A stretch of 54,201 bases of DNA from an uncultured Collinsella sp. (GTDB lineage Bacteria > Actinomycetota > Coriobacteriia > Coriobacteriales > Coriobacteriaceae), in contig URRT01000002.1 in the NCBI GenBank assembly GCA_900550355.1, positions 1-54,201 of the forward strand, read 5' to 3'. The notes under the pieces were generated by a model, which searched no databases, was not told the DNA's origin, and was given only the letters and a program-made list of their open reading frames with translations. Position 1 is the stretch's first letter. Each line of letters begins with the position of its first letter. This document shows positions 1 through 8,572 of this stretch, one piece after another. The translations under genes and the position numbers were made by a program.

Positions 1-1
1 C

Positions 2-379
2 CCATGGGCACGGCAGGGCGTCCTGCTCCTCAACACTACGCTCACCGTGCGCGAGCATGCCGCCAACTCGCACGCCAAACTGGGCTGGAGCACGCTCACC
101 GATTACGTTATCGAACGCTGCTGCCAGCTGGCCCAGCCGGTAGTCTTTTTGGCATGGGGTCGCTTTGCCCAACAGATGGTCGAAGGCAAGCTCGTCGCGA
201 CTGGCGCGGACAAGGCAGCCGACAAGTTCTGCCTGGCCTCTACGCATCCCTCGCCGCTTTCGGCCAACCGTGCCACGGCAGAACTCCCCGCCTTTATGGG
301 GTCGCGCCCCTTCTCGGCAGCCAATCGGCTACTCGAACAGCACGGCTCGACCCCCGTCAACTGGACTTGCCTCGGCTAA
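2..379 (+). CDS. ung: Uracil-DNA glycosylase, C-terminal part (5' end outside window)
   Basis: Base-excision repair enzyme that removes uracil from DNA. The open frame enters from the left edge, so only about the last 125 residues are visible and no start codon can be assigned. The visible part starts with PWARQGVLLLNTTLTV, the conserved core of family 1 UDGs. Further on is HPSPLSA, the substrate-clamping loop containing the second catalytic histidine. The C-terminal length is normal for the family. A strong hairpin follows directly, so this is the last gene of its transcript. Identity is secure; the missing N-terminus would hold the catalytic Asp motif. Confidence 0.93.
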   Translation, partial: PWARQGVLLLNTTLTVREHAANSHAKLGWSTLTDYVIERCCQLAQPVVFLAWGRFAQQMVEGKLVATGADKAADKFCLASTHPSPLSANRATAELPAFMGSRPFSAANRLLEQHGSTPVNWTCLG

Positions 380-393
380 AAATCGATACATCA

Positions 394-433
394 AAAACGC
401 GCCCGACGGCAATCTTGCCATCGAGCGCGTTTT
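394..433. terminator. Bidirectional hairpin terminator between ung and the SDR gene
   Basis: AAAACGCGC at 394-402 pairs with GCGCGTTTT at 425-433. The stem continues inward (CGACGGCAA against TTGCCATCG) for about 19 pairs with two mismatches and a two-base loop. A-tract on one side and T-tract on the other make it a rho-independent terminator in both directions, suiting the convergent genes. Confidence 0.85.
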
Positions 434-1114
434 CTATTCGGGCCATATAAATTGTGTGCGACCGGCCTCGCCGCCATCGATCAACAGACTCTGTCCGGTC
501 ATAAACCGGTTGGTCACGCCCACAAAGTAGATCCACTCGGCGATCTCTTGGGCGGTGGCCCAGCGTTTAAGCGGCGTGAGCTCCATAATCTGGTTCCACA
601 GGTGCTCGTCTTCCATCACGCAACGGTTGAGCGGCGTGATAACGCCGCCCGGGTCCACACTGTTGGCGATGGCCTGCGGTGCCAGGCGGTTTGCGAGGTT
701 CTTAGTGTAGGCGATAACGCCGCCCTTGCTGGCGGCATAGGCGGGAAACTCCGATCCAGTATGCCCGCTCGCCGACCCCACATTGACCACGAATTTGATA
801 CCCGGCGCAGGTTTGGCGCCGAGCCCCTCCCCCACAAAGGCGTAGCGCTCGGTCACGTTAATGGTGCCGCACAGGTTGGCGGCGACGTCGTCGGCCGAAT
901 CCTGCGTACCGGCAACGTTCACGATTACCTGAGGCTCAAGGTCGCTTGGAAACGAGTCCGGCTCGCGGACATCAACGATCAGATGGCGGTAGCGCTCGTG
1001 TTCGATAGCCGGCGACAGCAGATCAAAGCCCACGACCTCGTGGCCCTCATCCAAAAAGCGCTGCACGCACGCGGCTCCGATACCGCCCGAAGCGCCCGTG
1101 ATCAAAACCCGCAT
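434..1114 (-). CDS. Short-chain dehydrogenase/reductase (SDR) family oxidoreductase
   Basis: A 226-aa NAD(P)-dependent oxidoreductase of the classical SDR fold; the substrate cannot be told. TGASGGIG near residue 7 is the glycine-rich cofactor loop. NVAG matches the NNAG structural motif, and YAASK carries the catalytic Tyr and Lys. Length is slightly short for a classical SDR (about 250 aa). It follows the VUT transporter gene by 9 bases, and its ribosome site AAGGAG overlaps that gene's stop region, so the two are very likely co-transcribed. The dinucleotide-binding fold is certain, the function is not. Confidence 0.88.
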   Translation of the reverse strand: MRVLITGASGGIGAACVQRFLDEGHEVVGFDLLSPAIEHERYRHLIVDVREPDSFPSDLEPQVIVNVAGTQDSADDVAANLCGTINVTERYAFVGEGLGAKPAPGIKFVVNVGSASGHTGSEFPAYAASKGGVIAYTKNLANRLAPQAIANSVDPGGVITPLNRCVMEDEHLWNQIMELTPLKRWATAQEIAEWIYFVGVTNRFMTGQSLLIDGGEAGRTQFIWPE

Positions 1115-1123
1115 ACTTGCTCC

Positions 1124-1846
1124 TTAGGCGGTTGCGTGGCGCTCGAGGTACTCGGAGCCCACATTCTCGCGCTCCCAGCCGCGCACGACCTTGTAGCCCA
1201 CGGGGCTCAGGAAGACCTCGCACAGCAGCTCGGCAACAGCACCGGTCAGCGAGCACATGAGGACCTGCACCCAGGTCCAACCAAAGAACGTGTGGCTCAC
1301 CACAATGGCAAAGACCAAGTTGTCGATAAACTGGCCAACACCCGTGGACACATAGGAACGGAAGGCAAAGCTCGCAAAGTTATTCTTCTTGAGCATACGG
1401 CCGAGCGACTGGTTGAGCGTGGAGTTAACCACGGCAGAAACGAGCATTGCCAGCGAAGAGCCCAGCACCACGTACCAGGTGCCGCCGATGGTGGCGTTAA
1501 GGGCGGTGTTGACCTCGATCATGCCCGTGTCGTAGTAGGCGCCCCACATGCCGGGCGTGAGCGAACATGCCCAAAAGCACAGGCTCACGGCCAGATTGAC
1601 CAGTAGCGCGAGGATGGAGATTTTGATGGATGCCTTGGCGCCAAAGCGCTTGCAGATCATGTCCTGGCACAAAAACGAGACCCAGCTCACCACAAAGCCG
1701 CAATCGAGTGCCAGATACGGCAGGCTGATGAGCTCTTTGTTGGCCAGCAGGTTCATCATGATGACACTCACGAAAAACAGCGAAACCGTTGCCGCGGGAA
1801 TGCTCCGCAACAGGACCTTGTAGTCCTCCATGACCTTCTTGATCAT
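1124..1846 (-). CDS. VUT/YhhQ family transporter (probable queuosine-precursor transporter)
   Basis: A 240-aa polytopic membrane protein with about six hydrophobic segments. The motif DMICKRFGAKAS matches the D-x4-R-G-A-x-A region of the VUT (YhhQ/QPTR) family, whose characterised members import preQ0/preQ1 queuosine precursors. Transport direction and substrate are inferred from family membership. ATG is preceded by AAAGGAG seven bases upstream. A possible preQ1-I aptamer lies just upstream, which would support the substrate and imply control of translation initiation. It is the first gene of a two-gene unit with the SDR gene. Confidence 0.85.
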   Translation of the reverse strand: MIKKVMEDYKVLLRSIPAATVSLFFVSVIMMNLLANKELISLPYLALDCGFVVSWVSFLCQDMICKRFGAKASIKISILALLVNLAVSLCFWACSLTPGMWGAYYDTGMIEVNTALNATIGGTWYVVLGSSLAMLVSAVVNSTLNQSLGRMLKKNNFASFAFRSYVSTGVGQFIDNLVFAIVVSHTFFGWTWVQVLMCSLTGAVAELLCEVFLSPVGYKVVRGWERENVGSEYLERHATA

Positions 1847-1859
1847 TATGTACTCCTTT

Positions 1860-1905
1860 GGTTTTAGGTTTAACGAGCAGGATATCGGACCCGAACTGCT
1901 CGGAC
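1860..1905 (-). promoter_or_regulatory. Candidate preQ1-I riboswitch upstream of the VUT transporter
   Basis: On the minus strand CGAGCAG (1902-1896) pairs with CTGCTCG (1880-1874) around a loop beginning TTCGGGTCC. The single-stranded tail TTAAACCTAAAACC follows, then the ribosome binding site AAAGGAG and the start codon. A short stem, a loop and an A-rich tail running into the Shine-Dalgarno is the layout of preQ1 class I aptamers. A GGT in the loop could pair with ACC in the tail as the pseudoknot. I compared this by eye only. Confidence 0.45.
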
Positions 1906-2002
1906 GTCTCGGTCTTGAGACGACGGTGGGTATGATAGCCGCTCACACGGCATCAGGCAAGTAAATGGCGCGGCAGCCCCGCAGGACCACCGCGCCGATG
2001 CG

Positions 2003-3616
<1,614 letters not shown>

Positions 3617-3753
3617 GCGGATCCTTTCTTGCATTGAGTGCATTACGTCGATGTAACCGCCCTATTGTAGCCGCGAAATCCCGCTCTAGAGCGCCTATCA
3701 GGACAAATTCATCAGTTGGGGCCTGGGTAGCCGGCCCAATCCGTATTTACCTC

Positions 3754-3783
3754 TTGCATAACTGTGCATAGTGTATATATACT
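3754..3783 (+). promoter_or_regulatory. Promoter of the GntR-ABC operon
   Basis: TTGCAT (3754-3759) is a good -35 and TATACT (3778-3783) a good -10, 18 bases apart; the register TATATA at 3776-3781 is also possible. The -10 lies inside the left arm of an inverted repeat. Confidence 0.6.
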
Positions 3784-3804
3784 GTGCTTACCGGTTATAT
3801 ACAC
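3771..3804. promoter_or_regulatory. Operator-like inverted repeat over the GntR promoter
   Basis: GTGTATATA (3771-3779) and TATATACAC (3796-3804) are perfect 9-base arms separated by 16 bases. They overlap the -10 and the likely transcription start. GntR/YtrA-type regulators usually bind such dyads in their own promoter, so autoregulation by the downstream gene is the natural reading (inference). Confidence 0.6.
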
Positions 3805-3831
3805 GTGTAGCCCAACAGCTAAGGAGCCGCT

Positions 3832-4212
3832 GTGGACATCATCCTATCCAATTCGAGCGACAAGCCCATCTACGAGCAGATAACCTCGCAAGTCAAAGCT
3901 CAGATCTTATCGGGCACGCTCGCTGCGGGAGCCAAACTCCCCAGCATCCGTGCACTCGCGAGCAATCTTGGCGTGAGCGTCATCACCACCAAGCGCGCCT
4001 ACGCCGACCTGGAGCAACTCGGGTTTATCTACACCGTGCAGGGCAAGGGCTGTTTTGTCGCCGAGGGCAACCAGGAGCTTTTGCGCGAAAACCAGCTCTG
4101 CCATATCGAAGAGCTGCTTGCGAAAGCGGCGAGCCAAGCCGAAACCCTGGGCGTCACGCGCGACAAACTGCACGAGATGCTCGACCTGGTAGCCCCCGAA
4201 ACCATGCAGTAG
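3832..4212 (+). CDS. GntR (YtrA subfamily) transcriptional regulator
   Basis: A 126-aa regulator. The N-terminal winged helix carries the GntR signatures KPIYEQITSQVKAQILSG and PSIRALASNLGVS. There is only a short C-terminal helical tail, as in the YtrA subfamily, so a metabolite-sensing domain is absent. Start is GTG, with AAGGAG six bases upstream. It is first in a three-gene unit with an ABC ATPase (24 bases downstream) and an ABC-2 permease, the usual partners of YtrA regulators, which typically respond to cell-envelope stress. It probably represses its own operon through the TATATA dyad upstream. Confidence 0.9.
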   Translation: MDIILSNSSDKPIYEQITSQVKAQILSGTLAAGAKLPSIRALASNLGVSVITTKRAYADLEQLGFIYTVQGKGCFVAEGNQELLRENQLCHIEELLAKAASQAETLGVTRDKLHEMLDLVAPETMQ

Positions 4213-4235
4213 CCATCTGCAAGAAAGGCTATACC

Positions 4236-5117
4236 ATGCAAAACTTGTTAGAACTCAAAGGTGTCTCACGCCGCGTGAGCGACCGTTTTTCGCTGCGTGA
4301 TGTCACGTTCGCCGTGGAGCCCGGCCAGATTGTTGGCTTTGTGGGCGCTAACGGTGCCGGCAAGACAACGACCATTCGCGCCGCGCTCGGGCTTATCAAG
4401 CTCGATGCCGGCGAGGTGCGCCTGTTTGGGCAGCGCTGTGGCGCCGACGCGCCCGATGTGACACAGCGCTGCCTGCGCTCCCGCGTCGGTCTTGTCCTGG
4501 ACACGTGCCCCTTCCCCTCCACGCTCAAGGTGGGCCAGATCGAGTCGCTCGTAGGACCGGCGTACCCCACGTGGTACCGCGAAACGTTCGCCGGATTCAT
4601 CAACCGATTTGGCCTCGATCCCAAGACAAAAGTCAAGGACCTCTCCCGCGGCATGGGCATGAAACTGCAGCTTGCCTGTGCACTCAGCCATAATGCCAAG
4701 CTACTCCTTTTGGACGAAGCCACCGCGGGCCTCGATCCCATGGCGCGCGAGGAACTGCTCGACGAGCTGCTTGCCTTTGTCGCCGACGGCCAGCACAGCG
4801 TGCTGCTCTCGAGCCACATTACATCCGACCTCGATCGCGCCGCCGACCGCGTCATCTGCATCGATAACGGTTCGATTGTGTTTGACCTGCCGCGCGAGGA
4901 CATTACCGACCGCGCCGGCATCGCCCACTGTACCCAAGCACAGGCCGCCGAGCTTATGGCTTGCGTCGAAGGCGCCCGTGCCGTCCACCACGCCTACAGC
5001 GTGGACGTGCTCGTGCCCAACCGTCGCGATACGCTCGAGGCTTTTCCCGAGATTCCCTGCGATCGGGCAACCATTGATGACTATCTTCGCCTCATGCTGA
5101 AAGGAGCTTCGAAATGA
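4236..5117 (+). CDS. ABC transporter ATP-binding protein
   Basis: A 293-aa ATPase subunit. GANGAGKTT (about residue 37) is Walker A, LSRGMGMKLQLA is the ABC signature with an LSRGM variant, and LLLLDEATAGLD is Walker B. ATG at 4236 has AAGAAAGG eight bases upstream; the open frame continues further 5' but overlaps the regulator gene and is not coding there. Its C-terminus overlaps the permease start by four bases (ATGA), so the two are translationally coupled and likely form one complex. The class is that of YtrB/BcrA-like drug or peptide exporters; the substrate is unknown. Confidence 0.93.
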   Translation: MQNLLELKGVSRRVSDRFSLRDVTFAVEPGQIVGFVGANGAGKTTTIRAALGLIKLDAGEVRLFGQRCGADAPDVTQRCLRSRVGLVLDTCPFPSTLKVGQIESLVGPAYPTWYRETFAGFINRFGLDPKTKVKDLSRGMGMKLQLACALSHNAKLLLLDEATAGLDPMAREELLDELLAFVADGQHSVLLSSHITSDLDRAADRVICIDNGSIVFDLPREDITDRAGIAHCTQAQAAELMACVEGARAVHHAYSVDVLVPNRRDTLEAFPEIPCDRATIDDYLRLMLKGASK

Positions 5118-5812
5118 AACGCGCCTTTATGTCCGAGCTCGCCATCGCTCGCTCGCTTATCCCGAGCATTGCAGGCGTCGGCCTGTTCATCTTCGTCGTG
5201 CTGACGCTCGCCAACGCGTCGGATGGCGATTCCGGCATGAGCGCCGGCGCCTGCGCCGTCAGTGCCATGTCACCCATCATGTTCATGAACTCACTGGCCG
5301 GTTTCGACAATCAAAACGGTTGGGAGCGCTATCGGGCAACGCTGCCGTTCTCGCGCAAAGACATCATCTGCGCACGCTACCTGTGCATTATTGCTTTCTC
5401 GGCCGTCATGGCATGCGCCGCCGTGCTTTTGAACATCATCGCCCTTCCGTTCTTCGATCACACGGGCATTCCCTCGACGGGACAGACCGTCTTTGAGATC
5501 ACAATAGCCTCCGCCGCATCGATGCTCATCTCCCTCATGATGGTGTTTTTAGCACAGCCGCTGTTCTTTCGATTTGGACACATGGAGGCGCTGCGCCTTT
5601 CCGTCGGCCTGTTTTCCCTGATGGGCTGCGGTACCATGGCAATGCTGAGCTCTTCCAACCCCATTAGCAACTGGCTCATGTCGATTGCCGGAGCGAATCC
5701 CGATCCTGCCGTTCTGGGCTGTCTGTGCGCAGGAATTGCCGTGCTGGCCCTCGCGCTATGTGCAATCAGCTGCACCGTCAGCACCAAGGTCTATCGAGCA
5801 CGCGATCTGTAG
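5114..5812 (+). CDS. ABC-2 type permease subunit
   Basis: A 232-aa membrane protein with about six hydrophobic segments. These include one near the start (SLIPSIAGVGLFIFVVLTLA) and one at the end. It resembles the ABC-2 permeases encoded beside YtrA regulators. Its start overlaps the ATPase stop by four bases and has AAGGAG upstream. As the only membrane subunit here, it presumably dimerises with two ATPase chains. No substrate-binding protein gene is present, which favours export or envelope sensing over uptake. Confidence 0.85.
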   Translation: MKRAFMSELAIARSLIPSIAGVGLFIFVVLTLANASDGDSGMSAGACAVSAMSPIMFMNSLAGFDNQNGWERYRATLPFSRKDIICARYLCIIAFSAVMACAAVLLNIIALPFFDHTGIPSTGQTVFEITIASAASMLISLMMVFLAQPLFFRFGHMEALRLSVGLFSLMGCGTMAMLSSSNPISNWLMSIAGANPDPAVLGCLCAGIAVLALALCAISCTVSTKVYRARDL

Positions 5813-5902
5813 CCACGCGAGTCTCAATCCACGAAGGGCGCGATCGCCGCCCCTCCCCGCAAATCCGTGGCAAACGGCATGTCCCTGGCGTGCGCCACCG
5901 TA

Positions 5903-7207
5903 CTACTTGCACAGCGACTTGGGTAGCGGGATACCGGCGGCGATGACAGCCGCGATGATCATGCAGACGATACCCTTGAGTGGGAAGCACATGAGCAGCA
6001 GGCCCACGACCATGACCGGCTGGCGCATGACCGCACCCATCGTCGATGCCGTGCAGACGGCGACGCAAAAGACCGGATCGGCGCCGGTGAGGATGGCAAG
6101 GCCGTAGCCCAGGCTCACACCCGAGAAGATAACCGGGAAGAAGTGGCCGCCACGCCAACCAAGGTTGATGAGGGCGGGCGTCAGCATGGCCTTAACAAGA
6201 CCGGTCGCGATAAGCACGCCAGCGGGAATGGTCAGGTAGGTTTCCATGAGCACGTCGGCCTGGGTCTCGCCGGCAAACATGGTGTAGGGCAGAACCGTGC
6301 CACAGATGGCGAGCGCCAGACCGGCTAGCATGGCCTTGACGACAGGACGCTCCCCTATTGCATGAGACAGTGCCTCGCTCGCATGCTCGGAGACAAAGTA
6401 CAGCCAGCCGCAGATCGTTCCGATCAGCGACAGAGGAATGAGCCAGGTAAGCTCCAGGTTGCCCACCACGGCAGCCTCGAACCTCGGCATGCCCATGCCG
6501 CCGCCCACAAGCTGGCCGAGCAGCAGGTAGGTGCCCAGACCGCCGGCAATCGCAATGCCGTAGACCACCGTCTTTTGCGCCTTGGGCAGCTTGATGGTGA
6601 TCTCGCCGGACGCGGACTCATCGTCGGCGTCTTCGCCCTGGCCGTCAGCACTTCCGGCAAGCGGCGCCACAAAGCCAAAGACGGGCGCGGTAAAGAGTGC
6701 CGTCAGGGCAGCCTGGGTGCCCAGCAGCGTGAGCTCCCTAAACTCGGCGCCAAAGCGACGCATGCGATCGCCGACCCAGCTGCACAGACCCGCGATGACG
6801 CCGGTCAGGCCGGCCTCCGGTCCAATGCTGCCGCCAAACAGCAGCGGCAGCAATGCCGCGAGCGAAAGCTTGCCCAGATTGTCGTACGGGTAGCGTCCAT
6901 CGCGCTTTACCTTGGCCATCACCTGGTTGAGGTCATCGGTCTTGGTGCCCGTCGTCTTTTCGTACAGACCAATCAGCAGGCCGCCCAGCAGGCAGACGAA
7001 AAACGGGTATGGCAGAAAGCCAAACGGGCCGCTGGCAAGCTCGGGCGAAGCGACGCCCAGCGCGTGTGGAATCTCGGTCCAAAGATAGTCGATGCCGTGC
7101 TCCATCGCAAAGAAGAACAGCCAGACTGCGGCACCTGCGAACGCACCGGTCACGGCAACGCTAACTAAAAACAGCGCGCGGTTTGTGGGTTTGGCAAGGT
7201 TATCCAT
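5903..7207 (-). CDS. ClC-family chloride channel / transporter
   Basis: A 434-aa polytopic protein of the voltage-gated chloride channel fold. GSIGPEAG is the ClC helix F filter motif, with the gating glutamate present. GGHFFPVIFSG matches the GxFxP region at helix N. About ten hydrophobic segments are visible, and there is no C-terminal CBS domain. A charged stretch rich in Asp, Glu and Ser (around residue 190, DGQGEDADDESASGE) interrupts the membrane region. ATG is preceded by GGGAGGA. It is a monocistronic unit. Whether it is a channel, a Cl-/H+ antiporter or a fluoride exporter cannot be settled by eye. Confidence 0.93.
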   Translation of the reverse strand: MDNLAKPTNRALFLVSVAVTGAFAGAAVWLFFFAMEHGIDYLWTEIPHALGVASPELASGPFGFLPYPFFVCLLGGLLIGLYEKTTGTKTDDLNQVMAKVKRDGRYPYDNLGKLSLAALLPLLFGGSIGPEAGLTGVIAGLCSWVGDRMRRFGAEFRELTLLGTQAALTALFTAPVFGFVAPLAGSADGQGEDADDESASGEITIKLPKAQKTVVYGIAIAGGLGTYLLLGQLVGGGMGMPRFEAAVVGNLELTWLIPLSLIGTICGWLYFVSEHASEALSHAIGERPVVKAMLAGLALAICGTVLPYTMFAGETQADVLMETYLTIPAGVLIATGLVKAMLTPALINLGWRGGHFFPVIFSGVSLGYGLAILTGADPVFCVAVCTASTMGAVMRQPVMVVGLLLMCFPLKGIVCMIIAAVIAAGIPLPKSLCK

Positions 7208-7332
7208 CGGGTCCTCCCGCGGTCAAAGTCGACATAGATACGTTTTATTGTAGAGCGAGTGTGGCCCAGACAAGCCAACCGTCTGCGCCGCAAACGGCAC
7301 CATTGGGAGCCATAGTAGGGCAGGCTCAAGGC

Positions 7333-7866
7333 TTATCCGTTGATAATCGAGGCAATCTCGCGCAAATCGTCGGCAAAGTAGATGCCGTGCTGGCGCTTCA
7401 GGCTCGAAAGCCCCTTATCAATCATGTGCCCGAGCAGCGCCTTGAGGTCGTTGTAGTAACCGTTCAGGTTGTACAAAATGCACGGCGCATCGAGATGCCC
7501 CAACGACACGGCGGACATGACCTCGGCAATCTCCTCGAGCGTGCCCGTCCCACCGGGAAAGGCGATGAACGCATCGCCGAGCTCAATCATCTTGGCCTTG
7601 CGCTCGGCCATATCGCTCGTCACGATAAGGTCGTCAATACCGTCATGCTGAAACTCGGCCTCGATAAAAAAGCTCGGCTCAACACCCGTCACATGTCCAC
7701 CTGCCTCGAGCACGCTATCGGCGAGCGCACCCATCAGGCCCGACTTGGACCCGCCGTATACCAGCGCGTGTCCGTTGGAGCCAATCCAGTTGCCCAGCTC
7801 CTGCAGCGCGGGCAGAAACGCCGGGTCGTTACCGACGCTGGCACCCAGATACACGGTGATATTCAT
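7333..7866 (-). CDS. LOG-family protein (TIGR00730 Rossmann fold; nucleotide phosphoribohydrolase)
   Basis: A 177-aa protein of the Lonely Guy family. It carries PGGTGTLEE, the hallmark nucleotide-binding motif, with the upstream catalytic Arg in MAERKAKM. The N-terminus VYLGASVGND matches the usual V-(F/Y)-x-G-(S/A)-S opening. Characterised members hydrolyse cytokinin or purine nucleoside 5'-monophosphates to release the base; the physiological role in gut bacteria is not known. ATG has GAGGGGA upstream. It precedes no obvious partner. Confidence 0.92.
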   Translation of the reverse strand: MNITVYLGASVGNDPAFLPALQELGNWIGSNGHALVYGGSKSGLMGALADSVLEAGGHVTGVEPSFFIEAEFQHDGIDDLIVTSDMAERKAKMIELGDAFIAFPGGTGTLEEIAEVMSAVSLGHLDAPCILYNLNGYYNDLKALLGHMIDKGLSSLKRQHGIYFADDLREIASIING

Positions 7867-7902
7867 ATTCAGTCCCCCTCATCGTGACGCGCGGCGCCCG
7901 TT

Positions 7903-8328
7903 CTAGCGTTGGCGGCGGCGATATTCGCGCACGCGGCGCGACAGGTCGGCGAGCTCGTCACGATCGAGCTCCTCCAAATGCTCAAGATCGTCCATAAAGC
8001 GCGCCATGGTGTCCTTTTGGCGCAGCTTGATGAGCGTATTGCAGTAGTTCACCGCCACGCCCGTAAGCATGGCGATATAGAAGATACTGATGACGCTTAG
8101 GATGACGGTAATGGCGCGGGCAACCGGTGTCTCGGCCGGAATGTCGCCAAAGCCGATCGTCGAGACCGTCTCAAAGCTAAACCACAGGCCATCGCCAAAC
8201 GTAAGGGTCGTGGGCTCGGACAGCCAGACGGCCGTCGAGCACAGCAGATAGAAGACGAGGAACAGCTCCGTAATGCGCACGAAGCCCGCCTGGCGCAGTA
8301 CGTCAGCAAGTGTCCTGAGCTTTTTCAT
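7903..8328 (-). CDS. Two-TM potassium channel family protein
   Basis: A 141-aa ion-channel protein. Two hydrophobic helices flank a pore loop with the selectivity filter TIGFGD, and a positively charged, Arg-rich tail (SRRVREYRRRQR) follows. This is the Ion_trans_2 fold, active as a tetramer. No RCK/TrkA-N regulatory domain is attached. I placed the start at 8328 (MKKLRTLADVL), preceded by GAAGGGG; an upstream in-frame ATG at 8391 would add 21 residues with no supporting ribosome site. The motif shows K+ selectivity; gating is unknown. Confidence 0.9.
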   Translation of the reverse strand: MKKLRTLADVLRQAGFVRITELFLVFYLLCSTAVWLSEPTTLTFGDGLWFSFETVSTIGFGDIPAETPVARAITVILSVISIFYIAMLTGVAVNYCNTLIKLRQKDTMARFMDDLEHLEELDRDELADLSRRVREYRRRQR

Positions 8329-8400
8329 CGCGACCCCTTCCACGGACAACCAATCACGTTCGCTCGGTATTGTCCCACGCCTCCCCCGCAAACGAAACTA

Positions 8401-8480
8401 GTCGTTGGGGACGTTCTTAAATGACTAGTCAAACAAGAACGTCCCCAATGACTAGTCGTTTAAGAACGTCCCCAATGACT
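8401..8480. repeat. GGGGACGTTCTT palindromic repeat, copy A (three arms)
   Basis: TTGGGGACGTTCTT (8405-8418) is followed by two inverted copies, AAGAACGTCCCCAA at 8435-8448 and again at 8462-8475, joined by ACTAGTC-containing linkers. The same unit recurs at 18616-18670. It lies between divergent genes, like REP/BIME elements. Confidence 0.8.
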
Positions 8481-8572
8481 GCCGGGCGGGACCGTTTAGC
8501 GGTGCAGCTGCCGACTGGGCAGGCTGAGCTGGTATCCTTATGCGGTAATGTCTCGATTCGTTAGGATTGCAT

